This document shows, one piece after another, positions 56,067-64,000 of a stretch of DNA of 64,000 nt. The DNA is from CAYLLS01 sp964385015 (GTDB taxonomy: Bacteria > Myxococcota > UBA727 > JABDBI01). The DNA is taken from contig CAYLLS010000001.1 of the NCBI GenBank assembly GCA_964385015.1, positions 62,001 to 126,000 of the forward strand, written 5' to 3'. The notes beneath the pieces are model-generated. The model was not told the DNA's origin. It did no database searches and saw only the letters and a program-made list of their open reading frames with translations. Both the position numbers and the translations under genes were made by a program. The stretch's first letter is position 1. Each line of letters starts with the position of its first letter.

Positions 56067-57419
56067 TTATAAAATAAATTTATTTAAATCTTCATTTTGT
56101 ATGATTGGTGATAATCTAGTTGAAACTAATTCAGCAGTAATGTTAATTGTTTTGTGTTTTATATTTGGTGCTGAAAAACTTTCATGTTCTAATAGTTTTT
56201 CCATAACTGTATATAGTCTTCTTGCACCTATATTTTCTTGAGTTAAGTTGACTTTTGCAGCTGTTTTAGCCAATTCTTTAATCCCATCTGTGGTAAAATG
56301 TAATTGTAGATTTTCAGTTTTCATTAATGCTGTATATTGTTTTACTAAACTGTTGTCTGGTTCTGTTAAAATTTTTATAAAATCATGTTCTGTTAAAGAA
56401 TTCAATTCTACACGAATAGGAAATCTTCCTTGTAGTTCTGGAATTAAATCAGATAATTTTGCTGTATGGAAAGCGCCTGCAGCAATAAATAACATATGAT
56501 CTGTTTTTACTAATCCATATTTAGTATTAATACTAGATCCTTCTATAATTGGAAGTATATCTCTTTGTACTCCTTCGCGACTCACATCTGGTCCATTGCT
56601 TCTTGTTCTACCAGCTATTTTATCAATTTCATCTATAAAAATAATTCCAGATTGTTCGGCTTTGTTAATGGCATCTCTATGTATTTTATCTGTATCTATT
56701 AATTTTTGTGATTCATCTAATGTCATGGCTTTTAATGCTTCAGGTATTTTCATTTTTTGTTGTTTTTTTTTCTTATGTCCTAATGTGCTAGATATAGCAT
56801 CTTGTAAATTAGATGCTATATCGTCCATTACACCTGTTTGTCCAAACATTTGAAATATTGTTGATGGCTGATGTTTATGTATATTGATATTTATTTCTTT
56901 ATTGTTAAATTCTCCATTTTTTAACATAGATCTAATTTTTTCTCTACTATTTTTTGTATTGTTTGTATTTTCAGTATGATTAGTTTTATTTGGTTTAGGT
57001 AATAATATATTTAATATTTGTTCTTCTGCTAAGACAGCAGCTTTGTTAGCAACTGTTTCCATTGCTTTATTTTTGCACATATTTACTGATTTTTCTACAA
57101 GATCTCTTATCATAGAATCTACATCTCTTCCTACGTATCCTACTTCTGTAAATTTTGTTGCTTCTACTTTAATAAATGGCGCGTTTGATAGTCTAGCCAA
57201 TCTTCTTGCTATTTCTGTTTTACCACATCCAGTGGGTCCTATTAAAATGATGTTTTTAGGAGAAATTTCTTCTCTTAATGGCATTGGAACTTGGTTTCTG
57301 CGCCATCTGTTTCTCAATGCTATGGCTACAGATTTTTTAGCTGCAGATTGTCCAATAATAAATCTATCTAATTCAGATATGATTTCTTTAGGAGTAAAAT
57401 TTTGATTTTTAATGTCCAT
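56067..57419 (-). CDS. hslU: ATP-dependent protease ATPase subunit HslU
   Basis: HslU is the AAA+ unfoldase of the HslUV protease. The 450 residues show [14 protein letters not shown] at the start, Walker [10 protein letters not shown] at 61-69, the pore motif [10 protein letters not shown] near 92, an Asn/Lys-rich I-domain, Walker [13 protein letters not shown], and the sensor region with [14 protein letters not shown]. The C-terminal residues that plug into HslV are present. It is 9 bases downstream of hslV. Confidence 0.97.
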   Translation of the reverse strand: MDIKNQNFTPKEIISELDRFIIGQSAAKKSVAIALRNRWRRNQVPMPLREEISPKNIILIGPTGCGKTEIARRLARLSNAPFIKVEATKFTEVGYVGRDVDSMIRDLVEKSVNMCKNKAMETVANKAAVLAEEQILNILLPKPNKTNHTENTNNTKNSREKIRSMLKNGEFNNKEININIHKHQPSTIFQMFGQTGVMDDIASNLQDAISSTLGHKKKKQQKMKIPEALKAMTLDESQKLIDTDKIHRDAINKAEQSGIIFIDEIDKIAGRTRSNGPDVSREGVQRDILPIIEGSSINTKYGLVKTDHMLFIAAGAFHTAKLSDLIPELQGRFPIRVELNSLTEHDFIKILTEPDNSLVKQYTALMKTENLQLHFTTDGIKELAKTAAKVNLTQENIGARRLYTVMEKLLEHESFSAPNIKHKTINITAELVSTRLSPIIQNEDLNKFIL

Positions 57420-57427
57420 TTTATATC

Positions 57428-57955
57428 CTATAATTCTTTAAAACTTATATTTTTGTTAGTAAATATACATATATCGCATGCTATGATCATAGATTTTTTA
57501 GCGATTTCTTTAGCAGATAAATTAGTATTATCATATAAAGCACGAGCAGCTGCTAATGCGAAAGGACCTCCGGAACCTATTGCATATACATTTGTATCTG
57601 GTTCTAATACATCTCCAGATCCAGAAATTAATAAAATTTTGTCTTTAGATGCTATTAAAAGTAAAGCTTCTAATTTTTGCAACATTTTATCAGAACGCCA
57701 TTCTTTTGCTAATTCTACAGCAGCTTTTGTTAATTGGTCTGAAAATATTTTTATTTTTTTTTCGAACATATCAAATAATTTAAAAGCATCAGCTGTGCTG
57801 CCAGCAAATCCAGCTAATATGTTTCCATTAGCTAATGTCCTTAATTTATTAGCTTTGCTTTTAACTATTGTGTTGTTCATGGATACTTGCCCATCTCCTG
57901 CTAGTACTACATTGTTGTTTTTTCTAATTGCTATAATGGTTGTTGCATGAAACAT
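57428..57955 (-). CDS. hslV: ATP-dependent protease peptidase subunit HslV
   Basis: HslV is the Thr-protease double ring of HslUV. The 175 residues begin [10 protein letters not shown]; the catalytic Thr5 is exposed after removal of a four-residue leader, as in alpha- and deltaproteobacterial homologues. Further blocks are [28 protein letters not shown] and [16 protein letters not shown]. First gene of the hslVU-acyl-CoA run. Confidence 0.97.
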   Translation of the reverse strand: MFHATTIIAIRKNNNVVLAGDGQVSMNNTIVKSKANKLRTLANGNILAGFAGSTADAFKLFDMFEKKIKIFSDQLTKAAVELAKEWRSDKMLQKLEALLLIASKDKILLISGSGDVLEPDTNVYAIGSGGPFALAAARALYDNTNLSAKEIAKKSMIIACDICIFTNKNISFKEL

Positions 57956-58090
57956 GTTTTTTAAAACCTAAGGTTGTTATTATTATATCATGTATTGTTT
58001 ATAAAATATAATTTTATATTTATAAAGCAAAGTATATTATATTTTTTGATTTAGTAAGATAAGTTGATTATTACGTTAAATTAAAAAGAA

Positions 58091-58396
58091 TTAAAAACCA
58101 AGCCTAGATTTTTTTTCTTCTGCAGTTGGAAGTGGATCTTCTTTTTCTGTAATATTAACACTTGTAGCTGATTTTTCTTCATTTATTTTAATCCATTTCT
58201 CCATGTTTGGTGGTAAATTAGATTCATCAAAAATTGCTTCTACTGGACATTCTGGTTCGCAAGCTCCGCAATCTATACATTCATCTGGATGAATATAAAG
58301 CATATTGTTGTCTGCATAAAAACAATCTACAGGGCATACAGAAATACAGTCTGTAAATCTACATTTATTACAATTTTCAGTTACAACAAAAGTCAT
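58091..58396 (-). CDS. fdxA: 7Fe ferredoxin
   Basis: This is a small soluble electron carrier with one 3Fe-4S and one 4Fe-4S cluster. The 101 residues contain [19 protein letters not shown] and [18 protein letters not shown], giving the full 7Fe cysteine pattern, followed by the helical tail typical of FdxA. It is a lone gene between rpoZ and hslV. The redox partner is unknown. Confidence 0.93.
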   Translation of the reverse strand: MTFVVTENCNKCRFTDCISVCPVDCFYADNNMLYIHPDECIDCGACEPECPVEAIFDESNLPPNMEKWIKINEEKSATSVNITEKEDPLPTAEEKKSRLGF

Positions 58397-58470
58397 AATA
58401 GTTATCCTTAATTTTAAAATTATTTTATAATACTACAAATATTAACATAAAAAATGATATGTTTAAAATT

Positions 58471-58656
58471 TTATTTAAATTTAATTTTATTAGCTGCTAT
58501 TTCACGCAGAGCAATAACTTGTTCATTATTTTTGTATGGATTGATTAGAGGTTGACTTCCTTTCATTAATTGCCTGGTTCGATGTGATGCTAATATAACT
58601 AAAGCAAATCTATTATTAATTTTTTTTAAACAATTTTCTATTGTTACTCTTGCCAT
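58471..58656 (-). CDS. rpoZ: RNA polymerase omega subunit
   Basis: Omega helps fold and keep beta-prime in RNA polymerase. The 61 residues open with [30 protein letters not shown], the conserved core, and end with [12 protein letters not shown]. It is shorter than the 91 residues of E. coli but has the whole conserved part. The usual neighbours gmk and spoT are not here. Confidence 0.94.
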   Translation of the reverse strand: MARVTIENCLKKINNRFALVILASHRTRQLMKGSQPLINPYKNNEQVIALREIAANKIKFK

Positions 58657-58737
58657 TTTTTTTGCCTAAAAATATTTATTTTATAAATTATATCATATTT
58701 TATTTTCAATATTATGTATATATAAATATTTAAAATA

Positions 58738-61215
58738 TTATATTTTTCTTAATAAAATATTAAATTGTTTTTTTAAAGAGTGAAGTATATTTGCTATAAC
58801 TATATGAATATCATTATCTGTTAATGTTTTCATATTGCTTTGAAATATAAGAGATAATGTTAATGTTTTTATAGTATTAGATATATGCGATGGATAGTAT
58901 ATATCAATTACATATATTTGTTTTAATATATGTTTAATATTTGGATATGATTTAATATATGATATAATGTTTGAAATTATAATATTATTATTCATGATTA
59001 ATGATAAATTTTTTTTAATTGATGGAAATTTTGGATAATTATGAAATTTGATATCTTTTTGATGTAATTTATATATATTGGTTAAATTTAATTCAAATAT
59101 AAAACATTTATGTTTAATTTTCAATTGTTTTTGAATATTTGGATGTAATTCTCCTAAGTAACCTATATTAATATTATTATTATTATTGTTGTATGTAGAA
59201 CAAATATTCATATATATTTTTGGATGCACATAAAATTTATTTTGTTTTAGTGGCGTATTATTGTTATGAAAATAATATTGTATTTTTAATAATTTCAATG
59301 CTTTTTCTATGAACCCTTTAAAATCAAAAAATGTTAGATTCTTATTATTTATATTGTTTTCTTGATATGTATTGTTTGTCGCAATTCCAGAGAAATAGTA
59401 TAATTCATTTGCCCAATATTGGTATTTGTTTTTATATTTTAAATTTTTAACAAATATATTTCCTATTTCGAATAATCTAATATTATTGTTATATTTATTT
59501 TGATTGGTAATGATATTTTTAATTAATCCTGGCAATAAACTTTGTCGCATGGCATTTAATTTATTGCTTAGTGGATTATTAATACGAATAATGTTTTGTT
59601 CATTTAAAATAGAATATTGTTTACTAATTGCTAATGAATTAAATGTGAAATTAATAGTTTCACAAAACCCAAAAGATATAAATAATGTTTTTAATAATAA
59701 GCTTATATCATGATATGTATATGAAACATAAGTATTTAAATTTGTATTGGTTGTAATCATATTATTCTTGATATTATGAAATCCAAATATTTTTAAAATT
59801 TCTTCTATTATATCTATAGGTTGTTTTATATCTACTCTATAAGTTGGAATGATTACTAATATTTTTTTGTTTTGTTTTTTTATGATTTTTATATTTAAGT
59901 AATATAAAATATTATATATTTTATGATTACTGATTTGTTGTTTTGATGTTCCAGATATTTTAAAAAACATATTAATATCAAATATGCATTTTTTATTTAT
60001 AGTCAATGTTGAACTAGATTTGCTGTGTATAGATGATGCTAAATTTGCATTAGCATATTTTGTCATAAAATTAATAGCTTGTGTTAATGCTATAAGAGTA
60101 TTATTAGGATTTATTTCTTTTTCAGTTATATTGCTTGATTTAGTATGTATATTATGATTAGAAACACTGTTTTTAATGTTGTTTTTATTGAAACAAGCGC
60201 TTTCTATCAGTATATTTTTAGTCTTATATGTTATTTTTGTATTATTGCTACCAATAATGCCTGCTAATGCAATTGGGTAACTATTATTATATATTACTAT
60301 ATCATTTTTTGATAATGTATGTGTAATATTATTAATGCTTGTGAACTGTTGATTTTTACAAGCAGTATCAACATTAATATTTATAATATGATTATCATGT
60401 ATTAATGTATCATAATCATATACATGCATTGCTTGTCCTGTTTCTAGAGAAATATAATTTATAATGTCAATAATATTATTGATTGGGTTGATATGACATG
60501 TTATTAATTTTGTTATAATAAATAAAGGACTTTGCTTTATAGTAATATCTTTTAATAAAATACAGCTATATTTTTTACATATATTGGTTTTTTTAATATT
60601 TATATTGATATTTAATTTGTTAAATTTATATTTATTTTTTTTTTTATTGTTGTAAATGGTTGTTTTATATAGTGTACTTAATTCTTTAGCAATACCTAAA
60701 TGGCTGTTTAGATCTGTTCTATTATATGATGTATTTAATGTTATTGATTTATCATTGGTGTTTATAATATCAAGAAATTTATGTCCTATTGCGTATGAAA
60801 AATATTTGTCTTTTAATATTAATGGATTTTTGTTATCTAATGTAAAATGCAAGTTTTCATTTAGGCTAAAAAAACAATTATTTTTATAATTTTTTATATC
60901 ATTATAAATATAATCTTTTTGATTAAATTTATGTTTATATTTTATTATTAATATGTCATTTATTTTTAATTTATGATGCTTAGAAATAAATGTTTCAATA
61001 TTTATACCATCAGATATTATATATTCAACATTTTTGTTATGATGTGTAATGATGTTATTAATTTGAGCAAAAATAGCATTGTTTAATGTCGTATTAAGGT
61101 TATTAATTTCATCAACTTCAATTCCTAATTTGATTAGATTATCAATAATATGATGATTTGTAATATTATTAGATTGTTTTATTAATTTTCTAATCCAATT
61201 AATACTAATTTGCAT
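58738..61215 (-). CDS. pheT: Phenylalanyl-tRNA synthetase beta subunit
   Basis: PheT is the large subunit of the (alpha-beta)2 enzyme and carries the editing site. The 825 residues include MQISINWIRKLI at the start, the GIAKELSTLY block, a B3/B4 region with INNIIDIINYISLETGQAMHVYD, PTYRVDIKQPIDIIEEILKIFGF (B5), and a C-terminal FDX-ACB domain. Strongly enriched in Asn and Ile; the tRNA-binding OB domain near 40-150 is diverged. Follows pheS. Confidence 0.95.
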   Translation of the reverse strand: MQISINWIRKLIKQSNNITNHHIIDNLIKLGIEVDEINNLNTTLNNAIFAQINNIITHHNKNVEYIISDGINIETFISKHHKLKINDILIIKYKHKFNQKDYIYNDIKNYKNNCFFSLNENLHFTLDNKNPLILKDKYFSYAIGHKFLDIINTNDKSITLNTSYNRTDLNSHLGIAKELSTLYKTTIYNNKKKNKYKFNKLNININIKKTNICKKYSCILLKDITIKQSPLFIITKLITCHINPINNIIDIINYISLETGQAMHVYDYDTLIHDNHIININVDTACKNQQFTSINNITHTLSKNDIVIYNNSYPIALAGIIGSNNTKITYKTKNILIESACFNKNNIKNSVSNHNIHTKSSNITEKEINPNNTLIALTQAINFMTKYANANLASSIHSKSSSTLTINKKCIFDINMFFKISGTSKQQISNHKIYNILYYLNIKIIKKQNKKILVIIPTYRVDIKQPIDIIEEILKIFGFHNIKNNMITTNTNLNTYVSYTYHDISLLLKTLFISFGFCETINFTFNSLAISKQYSILNEQNIIRINNPLSNKLNAMRQSLLPGLIKNIITNQNKYNNNIRLFEIGNIFVKNLKYKNKYQYWANELYYFSGIATNNTYQENNINNKNLTFFDFKGFIEKALKLLKIQYYFHNNNTPLKQNKFYVHPKIYMNICSTYNNNNNNINIGYLGELHPNIQKQLKIKHKCFIFELNLTNIYKLHQKDIKFHNYPKFPSIKKNLSLIMNNNIIISNIISYIKSYPNIKHILKQIYVIDIYYPSHISNTIKTLTLSLIFQSNMKTLTDNDIHIVIANILHSLKKQFNILLRKI

Positions 61216-61258
61216 ATATTACTCTTTATAAAAATGTTATTTTATTGTTAATATTATA

Positions 61259-62305
61259 TTAAAACTGTTTTAATAAATTTAAGTTGTTTTCAAATAATAA
61301 TTTAATATCAGGTATATAATATTTTAATAATGCAATTCTTTCTATGCCTACGCCAAAAGCAAATCCAGAGTATTTTTTAGTATTTATATTTGATGTTTTT
61401 AATACATTAGGATGTACCATTCCAGCTCCCATGATTTCAATCCAATTAGTGTTTTTGCATATTTTGCATATTTGATTATTATTATTGCAGTTAAAACAAT
61501 TAATGTCTATTTCTATTGATGGTTTTGTAAATGGGAAGTAGCTAGGTCTTAAGCGTAGTTTGACATTGTCATGGAATATTTTTTTTATCAAATAAAATAA
61601 CATGCCTTTTAAATGTGTGAAATTAATATTTTTATCTAAATATATAGCTTCGATTTGATGAAACATTGGTGAATGAGTTAAATCTTGGTCACGTCTATAT
61701 ACTTTGCCAAAACTAAAAATTTTCATAGCAGTATTTTTATTATTTAACATAGTTCTGATTTGTATTGGAGAAGTATGTGTTCTTAATAAAATATTTGAAT
61801 TAATATAAAAAGTATCTTGTTTATTTCTAGCTGGATGATTAATATCAATATTTAATGCTGTAAAATTAAAGTATGTATGTTCTATTTCTGGGCCGTTAGT
61901 AAGTTGAAATCCTAATTTTGTAAGAATTTTAATTATTTTTTCACTTATTATTGATATCGGATGTAAGCTTCCAAGATTAGCATTCGTACTGGGTAAATTA
62001 ATATCAATGTCAACGTTATATATATCTTTTTGTGTTGTGTGTATGATGTTGTTATATTGTAATTTAATGATTTTTTTTAATAAGATTTTAGTTTTATTGT
62101 ATTCTTTGCCTAATATAATTTTTTGTGATAACGGTATATATTTAATTTGTTGTATTATATTAGATAGTTGACTTTTTTTTCCTAGAAACAAGATTTTAAA
62201 TTGATCTAGTTCTTTTATTGTTTTAATTGATTCTATTGATATTTTAGCTTTATTTATAATGTTTTTTAATGTATCTAATAAGTTGTTTTTATTGTTTATT
62301 GACAT
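61259..62305 (-). CDS. pheS: Phenylalanyl-tRNA synthetase alpha subunit
   Basis: PheS holds the class II active site. The 348 residues have an N-terminal coiled coil, the block LGSLHPISIISE, motif 2 with GKVYRRDQDLTHSPMFHQIEA, GAGMVHPNVL and motif 3 GFAFGVGIERIALL. Complete. Upstream gene is rplT, as in many bacteria. Confidence 0.97.
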   Translation of the reverse strand: MSINNKNNLLDTLKNIINKAKISIESIKTIKELDQFKILFLGKKSQLSNIIQQIKYIPLSQKIILGKEYNKTKILLKKIIKLQYNNIIHTTQKDIYNVDIDINLPSTNANLGSLHPISIISEKIIKILTKLGFQLTNGPEIEHTYFNFTALNIDINHPARNKQDTFYINSNILLRTHTSPIQIRTMLNNKNTAMKIFSFGKVYRRDQDLTHSPMFHQIEAIYLDKNINFTHLKGMLFYLIKKIFHDNVKLRLRPSYFPFTKPSIEIDINCFNCNNNNQICKICKNTNWIEIMGAGMVHPNVLKTSNINTKKYSGFAFGVGIERIALLKYYIPDIKLLFENNLNLLKQF

Positions 62306-62325
62306 AATAAATATAATAATATTTC

Positions 62326-62670
62326 TTATAATATTGATTTTATTATTTTTTTAAAACCATCAATATCATGTATTGCCATATCAGCTAATATTTTGCGATT
62401 AATGTTTATGTTAGCTTGTTTGATTTTATATATGAATTTATTATATGTTAAACCAAATGTGCGAGTAATGGCATTGATTCTTATAATCCATAATTTTCTA
62501 AAGTTACGTTTGTTTCTTTTTCTATCTCGATATGAGAAAGTTAATGCTCTATGCACTGTTTCTTTTGCAGTTTTAAATAATCTATGTCTTCCACCATAAT
62601 ATCCTTTGGCTGCATTTAAAATTTTTTTTCTACGTTGTTTAGCTTTGGTGCCACGTTTTACTCTAGTCAT
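62326..62670 (-). CDS. rplT: Ribosomal protein L20
   Basis: L20 is an early assembly protein and in E. coli the repressor of its own operon. The 114 residues carry TRVKRGTKAKQRRKKILN, AKGYYGGRHRLFKTAKE, RDRKRNKRNFRKLWIIRINA and the C-terminal globular part. Length 114 against 118 normally. Confidence 0.97.
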   Translation of the reverse strand: MTRVKRGTKAKQRRKKILNAAKGYYGGRHRLFKTAKETVHRALTFSYRDRKRNKRNFRKLWIIRINAITRTFGLTYNKFIYKIKQANININRKILADMAIHDIDGFKKIIKSIL

Positions 62671-62699
62671 AAAATTATAACTCCATTTTAATTTTTATT

Positions 62700-62900
62700 T
62701 TACATTAATTTTATTATTTTTTGAGCATCACATTTCTGCAAATATTTAGTTTTATTTGCTTGCCTTTTTTTTTTGCGGCTTTTATTACTTAAACAATGTT
62801 GTGTGCCTTTTGATGCATATTTTATTAAATTATTTTTAGTGATAATAAATCTTTTTTTAGCTGATTTATTGCTTTTTACTTTTATTATTTTATTTTTCAT
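62700..62900 (-). CDS. rpmI: Ribosomal protein L35
   Basis: L35 is a small basic large-subunit protein. The 66 residues contain KVKSNKSAKKRFIITKN, a HCLSNKSRKKKRQ stretch (HxLxxKSxKRKR in the family) and end near KCDAQKIIKLM. In the canonical infC-rpmI-rplT order. Confidence 0.95.
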   Translation of the reverse strand: MKNKIIKVKSNKSAKKRFIITKNNLIKYASKGTQHCLSNKSRKKKRQANKTKYLQKCDAQKIIKLM

Positions 62901-62940
62901 TGTGTACCTATAATATATTCATATTTTAGTATAGTAAAAA

Positions 62941-63534
62941 TTAATTTTTGAGTGGTGATAATATCATTATCATTTGTCGTCCATCCATTTTAGCATGGTT
63001 TTCTATTGTTGCTTGATTGTTTAATAATTTTATAATTTTATCCATGATGTTTTTCCCTATATCTGTATGTACAATTTCTCTTCCTCTAAACACAATAGTT
63101 ATTTTGCTTTTATTTCCATGTTTTAAAAATTTTTTTAGTTGATTGATTTTCACAAGAAAATCATGAGTATTAGTTTTAGGTTTAAATTTAACTTCTTTCA
63201 TTTTAATGTTGTTTTGTTTTTTTTTATTTTCGGCTGCTTTTCTTTTTTGTTGATATTTAAATTTACCATAATCCATAATTTTACATACAGGTGGATTTGC
63301 TGTTGGCGAAACTTCCACTAAATCTAAATTTTGTAATTTAGCTTTATAAATAGCGTCTTTGGTATGCATTATGCCTAATTGTATTCCATCATTTGAAATA
63401 ACTCTGACTTCAGTAGTTTTAATATATTTATTTATTTTAATTTTTAAATTTTTTTGTTTTGTATTAGTAAAAATGTTATGATTTTTATTTTTAATAACAT
63501 TATGTTTAAATATATGATTTTCAGAATTTTTCAA
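62941..63534 (-). CDS. infC: Translation initiation factor IF-3, UUG start
   Basis: IF-3 keeps subunits apart and checks the start codon. The 197 residues have a long Lys/Asn-rich leader (about 1-38), then the N-domain VRVISNDGIQLGIM and DLVEVSPTANPPVCKIMDYGKFKYQ, and the C-domain EVKFKPKTNTHDFLVK, VFRGREI. The only start in frame is TTG at 63534, with TAGGAG about 12 bases upstream and an in-frame TAG overlapping it. infC of E. coli uses AUU for autoregulation; here a different weak codon is used. Confidence 0.93.
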   Translation of the reverse strand: MKNSENHIFKHNVIKNKNHNIFTNTKQKNLKIKINKYIKTTEVRVISNDGIQLGIMHTKDAIYKAKLQNLDLVEVSPTANPPVCKIMDYGKFKYQQKRKAAENKKKQNNIKMKEVKFKPKTNTHDFLVKINQLKKFLKHGNKSKITIVFRGREIVHTDIGKNIMDKIIKLLNNQATIENHAKMDGRQMIMILSPLKN

Positions 63535-63647
63535 AGCGTAAAATTTCTCCTAGAAAATATGTGTAAAAAAAATTTATATTAGCATTGCAAATAAATTATG
63601 TTTTTGCAACACATTAGTGGTATTTATATGGGATATCAGTTGAATTT

Positions 63648-64000
63648 TTATATAATATCAAATAACGGTGTTTTAGATTGTTGTTTTAAAAATTCAATCA
63701 TTTTTGTTATTGACAATAATTGTTGGTTATTGTCAGATCTTAACCTGATGGTTACTTTGTTTAGTTCTTCTTCTTTATTCCCAATGATAATCATAATAGG
63801 AATTTTTTCTATTTGTGATTTTTTTATTTTGTATTCCAATGTTTCATTTGCAAAATTATGACCTACTCTAATTCCAGTTTTATAAATAATGTTTTTTATA
63901 ATATTACAATATTTTATATTGTGTTTGGAAATATTTAATATTCTAACTTGTTCCGGAGATAACCATACAGGTAAATTTCCATTTAATTCTTCTATTAATA
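63648..64000 (-). CDS. thrS: Threonyl-tRNA synthetase, C-terminal part
   Basis: ThrRS charges tRNA-Thr. About 117 C-terminal residues are inside the window; the rest lies beyond the right edge. The fragment covers the end of the catalytic domain and the anticodon-binding domain, with LPVWLSPEQVRIL, TGIRVGHNFANETLEYKI and PIMIIIGNKEE followed by KVTIRLR. Its position upstream of infC is the usual thrS-infC-rpmI-rplT order. Confidence 0.93.
   Translation of the reverse strand, partial: LIEELNGNLPVWLSPEQVRILNISKHNIKYCNIIKNIIYKTGIRVGHNFANETLEYKIKKSQIEKIPIMIIIGNKEEELNKVTIRLRSDNNQQLLSITKMIEFLKQQSKTPLFDII

Noticed and set aside
1..64000. CRISPR array, insertion sequences, phage or toxin-antitoxin genes
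   Set aside because: No regularly spaced repeats, transposase motifs or phage genes are visible on either strand.

Overview
The window reads as part of a strongly reduced, very AT-rich genome of a Gram-negative, host-dependent bacterium, most likely an obligate endosymbiont. By eye only about one base in five is G or C. Proteins are rich in Lys, Asn and Ile, spacers are short, genes abut or overlap by 1 to 14 bases, and no mobile element, phage gene, CRISPR array or clear pseudogene is visible. The genetic code looks standard: TGA is a stop (for example where rplO overlaps secY) and TGG encodes Trp. Lineage cannot be fixed from the window. The orders secY-adk-rpmJ-rpsM-rpsK-rpoA-rplQ, tilS-ftsH and thrS-infC-rpmI-rplT-pheS-pheT, together with sequence flavour of NadD, FdxA, HslV and the beta-oxidation enzymes, suggest a member of the former Deltaproteobacteria (Myxococcota or Bdellovibrionota). 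An alphaproteobacterium is the main alternative.

Layout. 1-7.1 kb: the 5' part of lpd, rpmG, a tRNA-Lys, a displaced rplC on the plus strand, then nadE, rpsB, tsf, nadD and udk on the minus strand. 7.3-16.6 kb: cardiolipin synthase, biotin ligase, a polar amino-acid ABC transporter, folD, a prohibitin-like lipoprotein, lepA, a 514-base spacer and an HSDL2-like short-chain dehydrogenase. 16.6-36.5 kb: leuS, tRNA-Met, then one minus-strand block of the str, S10, spc and alpha operons. rplC, rpsN and rpsD are missing from their usual places. 36.6-43.3 kb: rnc (no ATG/GTG/TTG start), der, ftsH, tilS, rlmN, rpsU. 43.4-52 kb: a PutP-type symporter on the plus strand, psd, an orphan envelope protein, pnp, rpsO, and a coupled cobalamin adenosyltransferase-folP-tmk set. 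52-58 kb: hslV-hslU followed by thiolase, enoyl-CoA hydratase, short-chain acyl-CoA dehydrogenase and HMG-CoA lyase in one tight run. 58-64 kb: fdxA, rpoZ and pheT-pheS-rplT-rpmI-infC-thrS (thrS cut by the window edge).

How the genes fit together. Most encode translation, transcription and protein quality control, as expected after extreme reduction. The retained metabolism is informative. There are importers for proline and a polar amino acid. There is a short acyl-CoA and ketone-body type module feeding acetyl-CoA, and dihydrolipoamide dehydrogenase. The last steps for NAD, folate, biotin-protein and adenosylcobalamin cofactors are kept. I infer a cell that oxidises host amino acids and short acyl groups rather than fermenting sugar, and that depends on or trades cofactors. 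The most notable signals are the mitochondria-like acyl-CoA cassette next to hslVU, the scattered ribosomal genes, non-canonical start codons (rnc, infC), substitutions in otherwise invariant P-loops (LepA, Tmk), and an orphan envelope protein that looks like a nucleotidase tail joined to a beta-barrel.
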